Virus record (IMG/VR): IMGVR_UViG_3300038701_001483
Coordinates: 1 to 27,566 of that record
DNA length: 27,566 nucleotides
Strand: one strand, 5' to 3'
From: a virus
In this document: one piece after another, positions 5,959-12,220 of the stretch
Numbering within the stretch: position 1 is the stretch's first letter
Layout: each line of letters begins with the position of its first letter
Notes under the pieces: model-generated
What the model was told of the DNA's origin: nothing
The model's input: only the letters and a program-made list of their open reading frames with translations
The model's database searches: none
Position numbers and translations under genes: made by a program

Positions 5959-6623
5959 GCGAGCCTGTAATCATCGGCAACGCGACCCTGTATTTGGGCT
6001 CGTGCGAGGACATTCTCCCGACGCTGCCCCGCGCTGACGCGGTTGTTACCGACCCGCCTTATGGGATTGGGGCGTATTCTAGCGGCACAATGGGCGGGGG
6101 GGTGTTGGCTGCCCAATCAAAATATGACGCAACCAGTTGGGACAGTAACCCGCTTGCGCCTGAATTGCTCGCCTTGGTTCGCAATTCGGCCCATTGGCAG
6201 ATAATCTTCGGTGGCAACTATTACGATTGTCCCGCTGCAAAGTGCTGGCTGATTTGGGATAAGGTCAACGGCAACAACAACTTCGCCGATTGCGAAATGG
6301 CATGGACAAACCTGCCAAAAGCCGCCCGCCTGATCCGGTATATGTGGCACGGGATGCTGCGGGAAAAGGGCGCACAACGCGGCGACCATCCCACGCAAAA
6401 GCCTGTCGAGGTCATGAAGTGGTGCATCGGCCACCTGCCAAACCCCGCCGAGACAATCCTAGACCCCTTTATGGGCTCCGGCACCACTGGTGTCGCCGCG
6501 CTTCAGATTGGCCGCAAGTTCATCGGCATTGAGCGCGAGCCGAAGTATTTCGAGGCAGCCTGCCGCCGCATTCGCGAAACGTCCGGCGAGGACGCTGGCC
6601 CACTGTTCGGGAGCGCCGCATGA
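5955..6623 (+). CDS. DNA adenine (N6) methyltransferase, DPPY type
   Basis: 222 residues of a site-specific amino-methyltransferase. The catalytic motif DPPYGIG (33-39) precedes the SAM-binding motif DPFMGSGTTG (170-179), the permuted beta-class order. HPTQKPVEVMKWCI lies just before the SAM motif. DPPY favours N6-adenine over N4-cytosine, but the target sequence cannot be read. At 222 residues it is compact, with a short target-recognition region between motifs. It probably modifies phage DNA against host restriction or alters regulation. No cognate nuclease is adjacent. Coupled by ATGA on both sides. Confidence 0.94.
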   Translation: MSEPVIIGNATLYLGSCEDILPTLPRADAVVTDPPYGIGAYSSGTMGGGVLAAQSKYDATSWDSNPLAPELLALVRNSAHWQIIFGGNYYDCPAAKCWLIWDKVNGNNNFADCEMAWTNLPKAARLIRYMWHGMLREKGAQRGDHPTQKPVEVMKWCIGHLPNPAETILDPFMGSGTTGVAALQIGRKFIGIEREPKYFEAACRRIRETSGEDAGPLFGSAA

Positions 6624-6781
6624 CCGCCCGCCCCTTCATCGACCCGGCGCGCGCGCTGATCCGGGCAATCGTCGATGCGCAGCCGACGCCGGAAAAGCGG
6701 CTTGAGTTCGCAGAGATCGCGCACCAGCACGGGCACATCGGCGACGACACGCTGGCCCGGTATGAACGGGAGGTGGCATAG
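6620..6781 (+). CDS. Small hypothetical protein (53 aa)
   Basis: 53 residues: MTARPFIDPARALIRAIVDAQ, then PTPEKRLEFAEIAHQHGHIG and DDTLARYEREVA. A compact helical protein, coupled to the adenine methyltransferase by ATGA. Its TAG (6779-6781) shares the G with the GTG of the next gene. The end of this gene also carries the GGGAGG that serves the two overlapping downstream starts. Family unknown. Confidence 0.65.
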   Translation: MTARPFIDPARALIRAIVDAQPTPEKRLEFAEIAHQHGHIGDDTLARYEREVA

Positions 6782-6785
6782 TGTG
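6768..6785 (+). promoter_or_regulatory. One ribosome-binding site serving two overlapping GTG starts
   Basis: GGGAGG (6768-6773) is followed by TGGCATA and then GTGTGG. The first GTG (6781) opens the MWLYVP frame and the second (6783) opens the methyltransferase frame, at 7 and 9 bases spacing. The preceding gene's stop shares base 6781. Confidence 0.6.
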
Positions 6786-8097
6786 GCTCTACGTCCCGAA
6801 CATCGCGTGCGAAACATCCTGTCCCTGTGCGCAGGCGTCGGAGGGCTTGAACTCGGCGTGCAGCTCGCTCTCGACCGTCTCGGAGAGGCTGGCCGAGGGG
6901 TCTGTTACGTGGAGAGGGAAGCCGCAGCCGCCGCAAGCTTGGTCGCGTCGATGGAAGCAGGGTGGTTTCATCCGGCTCCTGTCTGGTCTGACATGCTCAC
7001 CTTCGACGCTCGACCGTGGCGTGGCCTTGTTCATATCCTCGCTTCGGGAGACCCATGCCAAGACAATTCCGTCGCCGGAAAGCGCGCCGGGGCCGATGGT
7101 GAGCGCTTTCTCGCCGCCGAGGTCTGCCGGCTTGCCGCCGAGTGCCGGCCTGATGTTGTGTTCAGAGAGAACGTGCCGGGGAACGCGGACGGACAGCTCG
7201 GAGCCATCGTCCCGGCACTGGAAGGACTGGGCTACCGCGTTGCGAGCGGAATATTCTCGTCGGCCGAAACCGGCAACACCATGCGGCGCGAGCGACTGTT
7301 CATCATGGCCGAGCGCGTCGACGCGCGACTTCCACGCGCAGGGGGCGACCTGCAACAAAGAAGCGTCGGCGGAGAGCTTGGCGAGCTTTGTGCAGAACCA
7401 ATGGGCCGCGCCGAGATGCAACGACCCGGAGAAGCGGGGGCAGATTTCGGACGATCCGCGCAACGGACTGGCGGGGCAAGGCGAGCATCGGGAAGCCCCC
7501 TCGGTCGCGGTGACGGACGGCACCCGGATGACGCGCGGCGGGGCGAGGTCGGACGAATTGCTTCTGACCGGGCAGGCAGTGGAGACTTCGCAGAAGTGGT
7601 CCAGCCCGAAGGCGTCGGGCCCGGAGAAGGCTGGCCCGAACATGCGGGGCAGCAAGGGCGACGTGCCGTTGCCGGGACAGGCGGCGAGTTGGCCGGGGCC
7701 GGATGCGAACGTGATGAACGACGGGGAAGACCCGGCGACATGGAAAGCGCGGGCAGCGCGGTTGAAGGCCAAACATGGCAACGGCAACGGAGCGGGGATG
7801 CCGCTGGCAGTGGCCTCGGCGGATTGGGTCGACCATTGCCTCCCGCCGTCATCCCCGGCCCCAGCGACCTTCGATGGATCGAAGTCCTCGACCGCTTCCC
7901 CGAACTCCAACCAGCCCTCAGCCAAGAGGAAGCTGAATCCCATCTTCGTAGAGGCATTGATGCGATGGCCCACAGGGTTGAGCGGCTTCGAGCGACAGGA
8001 AACGGCGTGGACCCGGTGGTGGCAGCTACAGCGTTCCTATCTCTCGGCGCTCGATTGGGGATCATCCGAGGAGGCGCAGCATGACCTCTTCGCTTAA
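6781..8097 (+). CDS. Overlapping-frame phage protein (MWLYVP... ...QHDLFA), nested with the C5 methyltransferase
   Basis: 438 residues from GTG 6781, reading in a different frame across the whole C5-methyltransferase gene. It begins MWLYVPNIACETSCP. The first half is Ser/Arg/Pro-rich (SERTCRGTRTDSSEPSSRHW, EYSRRPKPATPCGASDCSSWPS). The middle is ordinary-looking and G/C-third-position rich (WPGPDANVMNDGEDPATWK, HGNGNGAGMPL). The end reads KLNPIFVEALMRWP (384-397) then EEAQHDLFA. From memory this architecture recurs in alphaproteobacterial phage proteins annotated as hypothetical or methylase-related, arguing that it is translated. Between about 7330 and 7830 this frame looks more gene-like than the methyltransferase frame. 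GGGAGG lies seven bases before the GTG. Function unknown. Confidence 0.72.
   Translation: MWLYVPNIACETSCPCAQASEGLNSACSSLSTVSERLAEGSVTWRGKPQPPQAWSRRWKQGGFIRLLSGLTCSPSTLDRGVALFISSLRETHAKTIPSPESAPGPMVSAFSPPRSAGLPPSAGLMLCSERTCRGTRTDSSEPSSRHWKDWATALRAEYSRRPKPATPCGASDCSSWPSASTRDFHAQGATCNKEASAESLASFVQNQWAAPRCNDPEKRGQISDDPRNGLAGQGEHREAPSVAVTDGTRMTRGGARSDELLLTGQAVETSQKWSSPKASGPEKAGPNMRGSKGDVPLPGQAASWPGPDANVMNDGEDPATWKARAARLKAKHGNGNGAGMPLAVASADWVDHCLPPSSPAPATFDGSKSSTASPNSNQPSAKRKLNPIFVEALMRWPTGLSGFERQETAWTRWWQLQRSYLSALDWGSSEEAQHDLFA
6783..8084 (+). CDS. DNA (cytosine-5) methyltransferase
   Basis: 433 residues from GTG 6783. Motifs in order: SAM loop CAGVGG (16-21), CYVERE (41-46), catalytic PCQ in SGDPCQDNS (88-96), ENV (129-131), RRERLF (168-173) and the C-terminal RATGNGVDP (403-411). 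These are the C5-methyltransferase motifs I, II, IV, VI, VIII and X. The region between VIII and X, where the target-recognition domain sits, is Gly/Arg/Ala-rich and low in complexity. It appears dictated by the overlapping frame. ATG 6762 is an alternative start without a Shine-Dalgarno. GTG 6783 uses GGGAGG nine bases upstream. The stop overlaps the primase-helicase start (ATGA). Likely protects phage DNA. Confidence 0.85.
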   Translation: MALRPEHRVRNILSLCAGVGGLELGVQLALDRLGEAGRGVCYVEREAAAAASLVASMEAGWFHPAPVWSDMLTFDARPWRGLVHILASGDPCQDNSVAGKRAGADGERFLAAEVCRLAAECRPDVVFRENVPGNADGQLGAIVPALEGLGYRVASGIFSSAETGNTMRRERLFIMAERVDARLPRAGGDLQQRSVGGELGELCAEPMGRAEMQRPGEAGADFGRSAQRTGGARRASGSPLGRGDGRHPDDARRGEVGRIASDRAGSGDFAEVVQPEGVGPGEGWPEHAGQQGRRAVAGTGGELAGAGCERDERRGRPGDMESAGSAVEGQTWQRQRSGDAAGSGLGGLGRPLPPAVIPGPSDLRWIEVLDRFPELQPALSQEEAESHLRRGIDAMAHRVERLRATGNGVDPVVAATAFLSLGARLGIIRGGAA

Positions 8098-10471
8098 GCC
8101 CGACATCGGCCAGGAATGGCACGGTCGCGCAATCGTGACCTTTGCAGGTGCGCGCGATACACACGCGGTTACGATCAGGCGCGACGGGCAGGACGCGCCG
8201 AACCCGCACTCATCCGCCGGGCAGCCCTACGACACGCTCGCCCTGCGCGACATCTTCACGATGGAGCCGGGCGCTGCCTCCAAGATGGAGGGATTGGCCT
8301 GCATCCCGTCGATCTATGCCGAGCACGACGCGCGCGCTCACAAGGTCCAGCAGGAGCATGGTGCATTCGTCGCGCTTGCGGCCGACATCGACACCGGCAA
8401 CGCCTCGCTCGACACGGTGCGCGGCGTCGTCGAAGGCGTGGTCAAGGACGCGGCGTGGCTGGTCTATTCCAGCGCGCACGCCTGCCCCGGCGACATGCGC
8501 TGGCGCGTCATCATCCCGACGCACCGCTATTTGCCGTTCGAAGTCTGGAACGATGCGCAGAACGCGCTGTTTCGCATCCTCGAACGGTTCGGGCTGGAAT
8601 GCGACCGCGCCCTCGAACGAGCCGGGCAGCCGGTCTACCTGCCCAATGTCCCCGATCATCACGAGAAGACCGGCGAAATGCTGCGCGATGAAAGCGGCAA
8701 GCCCCGCTTCTTTGCGCGCGCCACGTCCGGCCTCGACAAGCCCGCGCTCGACATCGCTGCCGGAATCTTCGCCGAGGAGATCGCCCTCATCAAGCGCGAG
8801 CGCGAAGCCGACGAACGCGAGCGGGCAAGGCTGCGCGCCGAGGCCGAGCAGCGCCGGACGAACCGCGCGCACAGCGACGGGGGCTCGATCATCGACGAGT
8901 TCAACCTGAACAATTCCGTCGCCGACCTGCTCCAGCTTTACGGCTACGAGCAGTGCCCGCGCAACGGCGACGACTGGCGATCCCCGATGCAGACAAGCGG
9001 TTCCTATGCGACCCGCGTCATCGGCGACAAGTGGGTCAGCCTGTCGGCTTCCGACGCTGCATCCGGCGTCGGGCAGTCCTGCCGTGCCGGGTGCTATGGC
9101 GATGCCTACGACCTGTTCCTGCATTTCGAGCACCAGGGCGACCAGAAAAGCGCATTTCGCCAGCTCTACGCCGAGCGCCGCGCGACTGCGCCCACCCCGC
9201 CCCCGCCGCCCGTGCAAACGGATGACCCGGGCTGGACCGAGCCGCCCGAGGGGCCCGACCCCGAACAGGAGCCGGAGATCGTGCCGGATTTCATCGACGA
9301 GCCTGAAAGCGAGACCGACCCGCTCGGATTCGACATCACCGAATGGTCATCCGACCGGTTCCAGGGCAGCGCCCCGCCAATCGAGTGGCTGTGCCAGAAC
9401 ACCATCCCGCAGGGCGTCCCGGCGCTGTTTGCGGCGCTTGGCGGCATCGGCAAGAGCTTCATCGCGCTCGATCTTGCGCTGGAGATAGCAGCCGAGATCA
9501 CCAGTGGTTCATCGCGGCGCATCCTTGGCGGCGAAGTCGTCGCGCGCGGTTCGGTGGTCGTCCTGAGTGCCGAGGACAGCAAGGACAGCATCCATCGCCG
9601 CTTGGAAAAGATCGACCCGGGCGGGCGGCGCGAAGCCGCACAAGGCCGCGTGTTCGTCGTGCCGCTGCCCGAAGTCGGTGGGCCGATGCCGCTGGTATCC
9701 GGCGACCGCGGGGAAATGCGCCGGACCGACAAGTTCGACGCGCTGCTCAACCAGCTTCGCCGCATCCCCGACCTGCGCCTTGTCATCATTGATCCGCTGC
9801 AGGCGTTCGTCACTGCCGACATCACCAAGGATCCGGCCGCCGGGCAGTTCATGTGGTCGTCGTTCGCGCAGATATGCGCCGAAACCGGGGCCAGCGTGAT
9901 TGCCTGCCACCACATGCGCAAGGAAGGCATGTCGAAGATCGACAGCTCCGACGCGGCACGTGAGGCAATCCGAGGCTCGACCGCCCTCATCGACGGCGCA
10001 CGTGCCACCTATGCCCTGTGGGGCGCAGGCGAGGACGACAGCCGCCGTATCTGCCAGGAGCTTGGCGTCGAACACCAGCCCAAGCGGGTCATAAACGGCG
10101 CGGTCGTCAAGTCGAACGACGAGCACGATTGGGAGGTTCACACCTACCTGCGCGCCGAGTCCGGCCTGCTCGAGGATTGCAGCGAAGGCGTGCGCGAATT
10201 GAAGAATGCGACGGGCAGGCTGACCGCTGCGCAGGAAGGCGAAGTGTTCGAGGAAATCGCCCGGCGGTGGGAGCAGGGCAACCCGTTCAGCGCCTCTGCC
10301 AATGCGCGCGCACGGTTCCTTCCAAACTGGCTCCGACAGGAGTTCGGCATCGGCAAAAAGGCCGCGTCAGACCACCTCGACGAATGGATGATTGGCGGAA
10401 AACTGGCCTCCGAAATGTGCGACAAGCACCGCAATCTGATCGGGTTGAAGGTGGCAAAATGGCCGAATTAG
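8081..10471 (+). CDS. Primase-helicase (AEP-like/zinc-finger N-terminus, RecA-like AAA ATPase C-terminus)
   Basis: 796 residues, the main replication protein. The N-terminal part (about 80-210) has ALAADIDTGN and DMRWRVIIPTHRYLPF, features of phage archaeo-eukaryotic-type primases. Around 285-365 is a CHC2-like region (EQCPRNGDDWRSP, CRAGCYGDAYDLFLHF). A Pro/Glu-rich linker follows (370-420). The C-terminal RepA/AAA_25-type ATPase has Walker A GGIGKS (454-459), Walker B LVIIDPL (about 568-574), then ACHHMRKEG and RGSTALIDGARATYAL. The last about 90 residues look like a winged-helix DNA-binding tail. ATG 8081 overlaps the methyltransferase stop. A cluster of iteron-like repeats follows directly and could be its origin. 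Predicted role: origin opening, unwinding and primer synthesis. Confidence 0.88.
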   Translation: MTSSLKPDIGQEWHGRAIVTFAGARDTHAVTIRRDGQDAPNPHSSAGQPYDTLALRDIFTMEPGAASKMEGLACIPSIYAEHDARAHKVQQEHGAFVALAADIDTGNASLDTVRGVVEGVVKDAAWLVYSSAHACPGDMRWRVIIPTHRYLPFEVWNDAQNALFRILERFGLECDRALERAGQPVYLPNVPDHHEKTGEMLRDESGKPRFFARATSGLDKPALDIAAGIFAEEIALIKREREADERERARLRAEAEQRRTNRAHSDGGSIIDEFNLNNSVADLLQLYGYEQCPRNGDDWRSPMQTSGSYATRVIGDKWVSLSASDAASGVGQSCRAGCYGDAYDLFLHFEHQGDQKSAFRQLYAERRATAPTPPPPPVQTDDPGWTEPPEGPDPEQEPEIVPDFIDEPESETDPLGFDITEWSSDRFQGSAPPIEWLCQNTIPQGVPALFAALGGIGKSFIALDLALEIAAEITSGSSRRILGGEVVARGSVVVLSAEDSKDSIHRRLEKIDPGGRREAAQGRVFVVPLPEVGGPMPLVSGDRGEMRRTDKFDALLNQLRRIPDLRLVIIDPLQAFVTADITKDPAAGQFMWSSFAQICAETGASVIACHHMRKEGMSKIDSSDAAREAIRGSTALIDGARATYALWGAGEDDSRRICQELGVEHQPKRVINGAVVKSNDEHDWEVHTYLRAESGLLEDCSEGVRELKNATGRLTAAQEGEVFEEIARRWEQGNPFSASANARARFLPNWLRQEFGIGKKAASDHLDEWMIGGKLASEMCDKHRNLIGLKVAKWPN

Positions 10472-10475
10472 GGTT

Positions 10476-10650
10476 TGCGAAAGTGCGAAAGTGGGTCTCG
10501 TAAGTCATTGAAAACACTAGATATGGGACTTTGCGAAAGTGATGCGAAAGTGCGAAAGTGACATGAGTAAGTGCTTGAAATCATTGATGCGAAAGGTTGC
10601 GAAAGGTTGCGAAAGTGAACCCCCCCATACCCCCCTGCGCTACTTTCGCA
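10476..10650 (+). repeat. TGCGAAAG iteron-like cluster, candidate replication origin
   Basis: Eight direct copies of TGCGAAAG start at 10476, 10484, 10532, 10543, 10551, 10588, 10598 and 10608, and one inverted copy (CTTTCGCA) lies at 10643-10650. They occur in pairs or triplets with 8-11 bp spacing, near helical phase for the 10-11 bp steps. The surrounding DNA is AT-richer than the rest of the window (for example 10501-10530). C tracts follow at 10620-10635. The block lies directly after the primase-helicase gene and carries no convincing gene. It could alternatively be an operator cluster. Confidence 0.7.
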
Positions 10651-10716
10651 GCGCGCTGGCGCTGGATGCGCCGCGTCTGCGAGTAGCGTTGGCATGATCG
10701 GAAAGGATCAATCGTA

Positions 10717-10854
10717 ATGGCTAAACGGTCAGGATCGGAAACCACCGTTCGCGATGCGGACATCCGGCGAGCAGCCAATGCGCTGCGCAAGGCCGGGCGC
10801 AAGGCAGAGGCGTCGCGGCTCGAACGAAACCTTCCGGCAAAGGACAAGCGATGA
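10717..10854 (+). CDS. Small basic hypothetical protein (45 aa)
   Basis: 45 residues: MAKRSGSETTVRDADIRRAA, then NALRKAGRKAEASRLERNLP and AKDKR. Strongly basic and helical; it could bind nucleic acid. ATG 10717 has AAGGA upstream (10703-10707) and the stop overlaps the next start (ATGA, 10851-10854). It is the first gene after the iteron region. The bases 10651-10716 before it hold only a GGCGC-TGGAT-GCGCC hairpin without a T tract. Confidence 0.62.
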   Translation: MAKRSGSETTVRDADIRRAANALRKAGRKAEASRLERNLPAKDKR

Positions 10855-11072
10855 GACACGATTATCGAAGCTGGGGCCCTTGGGTGAAGGACCGGCATGA
10901 ACGGCGCATCATGAAACTGGCGCAAGAGGAGGCGCTCCTCGCGCAGGCACAGGCTCTCGAACGAGCGAGCCAAGACCTCATGCGACTACGGAAGCCCGAA
11001 GAGAACGGTTGCGTCGAAGTCTTTGTCGGGCTGACCCCCCGAAAGCGTCCGTGGTGGAGGTTCTGGCAATGA
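10851..11072 (+). CDS. Small hypothetical protein (73 aa)
   Basis: 73 residues, with a helical middle (RRIMKLAQEEALLAQAQALERASQDLMRLR) likely to form a coiled coil. The short C-terminus ends KRPWWRFWQ, and such an aromatic/basic tail could touch a membrane or protein partner. Coupled to both neighbours by ATGA. No family recognised. Confidence 0.6.
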   Translation: MRHDYRSWGPWVKDRHERRIMKLAQEEALLAQAQALERASQDLMRLRKPEENGCVEVFVGLTPRKRPWWRFWQ

Positions 11073-11401
11073 ACACCCAGGCCGGAACCATCGCTGTTCG
11101 CACCGAGATCGTCACGCGCTGGCTCGATGAGCTTTCCCGCCAGCGCGCCCTGCGTGACGAGGAAACCGACATCCTCGAAACCATCATTCAGCGCCGCGCT
11201 CATTCCCGCGTCTACGTCAAGTGGACACCCGCGCTCGATCGGAAGCTTATCCGCGCCGCTCACCGCAAATCCAGCATCCGCGCATTCGCACAACGCGAAG
11301 GCATGACGGCCAAAGCCGCCTACGATCGCCTATCCAAGCTGCGACTGCGCAAGGCTGGAAAAGCGAAATCGACCATCCCCGATCAGAGGTTTAAGGATTG
11401 A
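11069..11401 (+). CDS. Small HTH-like protein (110 aa)
   Basis: 110 residues starting MNTQAGTIAVRTEIVTRWLDE. The first half is a charged helix (LSRQRALRDEETDILETIIQ). The second half (about 55-98) reads WTPALDRKLIRAAHRKSSIR then AFAQREGMTAKAAYDRLSKLR, a homeodomain/Myb- or sigma-region-4-like helix-turn-helix. ATG 11069 has GGAGG eight bases upstream and overlaps the preceding stop. The longer frame from 11009 is the previous gene's shadow. Position just before the terminase genes suggests a late-gene regulator or packaging helper; both are inference. Confidence 0.65.
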   Translation: MNTQAGTIAVRTEIVTRWLDELSRQRALRDEETDILETIIQRRAHSRVYVKWTPALDRKLIRAAHRKSSIRAFAQREGMTAKAAYDRLSKLRLRKAGKAKSTIPDQRFKD

Positions 11402-11406
11402 ACGCT

Positions 11407-11820
11407 ATGGCAACCCGATCGGCAAAATCGACAGATCGCGCGCGTGAAACTTTCCTCGCTGAATTGCGGGCGACGGGAAACATCTCGCATTCGGCGCGCG
11501 CGGCGGGGATGAACCGGCAGACGTTCTACAATTGGAGGGATGCCGACCCGGATTTTGCCGCAGCTTGGGAGGACGCCGAGGAGGAGGCAATCGACGAGCT
11601 GGAGAAGGTCGCGCGGGACCGCGCAATCGACAGCAGCGACCGAATGCTCGAAATACTGCTCAAGGCGCATCGCCCTCACAAATACGTGGAGCGACGGCTG
11701 CTCGGATCCGACCCGGCCAATCCCATGCCGACACCCGTCACGCTCGACCCCACGGCCCTGTCCGAGGCCGCGTTGAAAGAGGTCGTCGAAGCCAAGCGCA
11801 GGCAGGAGGCGGGTGAATGA
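11407..11820 (+). CDS. Probable terminase small subunit (HTH protein)
   Basis: 137 residues. The N-terminal HTH (about 8-45) reads ARETFLAELRATGNISHSAR then AAGMNRQTFYNWRDADPDFA, a pattern typical of phage small terminases and Terminase_5-like HTH proteins. A helical oligomerisation segment follows (EEAIDELEKVARDRAIDSSDRMLEI), with LLKAHRPHKYVERR after it. It would recognise packaging sites on phage DNA and present them to the large subunit. ATG 11407 has AAGGA nine bases upstream; the TTG at 11398 is in frame but less likely. Two small genes separate it from the large terminase. It could instead be a transcription regulator. Confidence 0.72.
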   Translation: MATRSAKSTDRARETFLAELRATGNISHSARAAGMNRQTFYNWRDADPDFAAAWEDAEEEAIDELEKVARDRAIDSSDRMLEILLKAHRPHKYVERRLLGSDPANPMPTPVTLDPTALSEAALKEVVEAKRRQEAGE

Positions 11821-12023
11821 CTGAAGCCGAAAAAGAGCGCGCGGCTGTGGTGGCTTGGCTTAAACTGCCACGCCGCGCGCCCACAGCGACATTTTCGCTG
11901 CGGCTTAGTTTAGGAATCATGGCGATTTTCAGGCCCGCTACCTTGGTAGAGTGGATGAATGAGGTCGCAGCCGACGCCATCGAACGCGGCGACCACCTAA
12001 CCGACAAGGGGGAAGGCGAATGA
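11817..12023 (+). CDS. Small hypothetical protein (68 aa)
   Basis: 68 residues: MTEAEKERAAVVAWLKLPRR, then a short hydrophobic stretch (FSLRLSLGIMAIFRPATLVEWM), then AADAIERGDHLTDKGEGE. The hydrophobic segment is too short and mixed to call a membrane span with confidence. It is coupled by ATGA to the small terminase and to the next gene. No family recognised. Confidence 0.58.
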   Translation: MTEAEKERAAVVAWLKLPRRAPTATFSLRLSLGIMAIFRPATLVEWMNEVAADAIERGDHLTDKGEGE

Positions 12024-12220
12024 GCGAGGAGTTCGCCTTGTTCGCAGTCGCTGTCCTCGGCGCGCTGACCGTCTGTGCGTCGGACATAGAAAGGTTCTGG
12101 GTGCATTGGCGATATTTGCGCGACGCGCGACGCCATGCTGCCCGTGTCCAGCAAAGAGCGAACGCCGCCGCCCGGGAGCTTCGCCGCGAACTTGAAGTGA
12201 CGCGCGGTGATCCTGACTGA
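12020..12220 (+). CDS. Small protein with N-terminal membrane segment (66 aa)
   Basis: 66 residues. EEFALFAVAVLGALTVCA (about 3-20) is a plausible single membrane helix, followed by a strongly basic helical tail (HWRYLRDARRHAARVQQRAN...). The type resembles small phage membrane proteins, including spanin- or holin-like accessory proteins, but no lysis gene is adjacent. ATGA overlap upstream. It overlaps the large terminase GTG by 14 bases. Confidence 0.58.
   Translation: MSEEFALFAVAVLGALTVCASDIERFWVHWRYLRDARRHAARVQQRANAAARELRRELEVTRGDPD

Noticed and set aside
6789-7973. 394-codon open frame on the minus strand under the methyltransferase locus
   Set aside because: No domain, no ribosome-binding site and no partner genes on that strand. 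It arises from codon bias opposite two overlapping plus-strand genes.
8142-9488. Plus-strand alternative frames inside the primase-helicase gene
   Set aside because: Unlike the methyltransferase locus, these are Arg/Ser/Ala-rich shadows with no coherent ends or motifs, and no coupling to neighbours.
10657-10674. GGCGC-TGGAT-GCGCC hairpin as a terminator
   Set aside because: Short stem and no T tract on either side.
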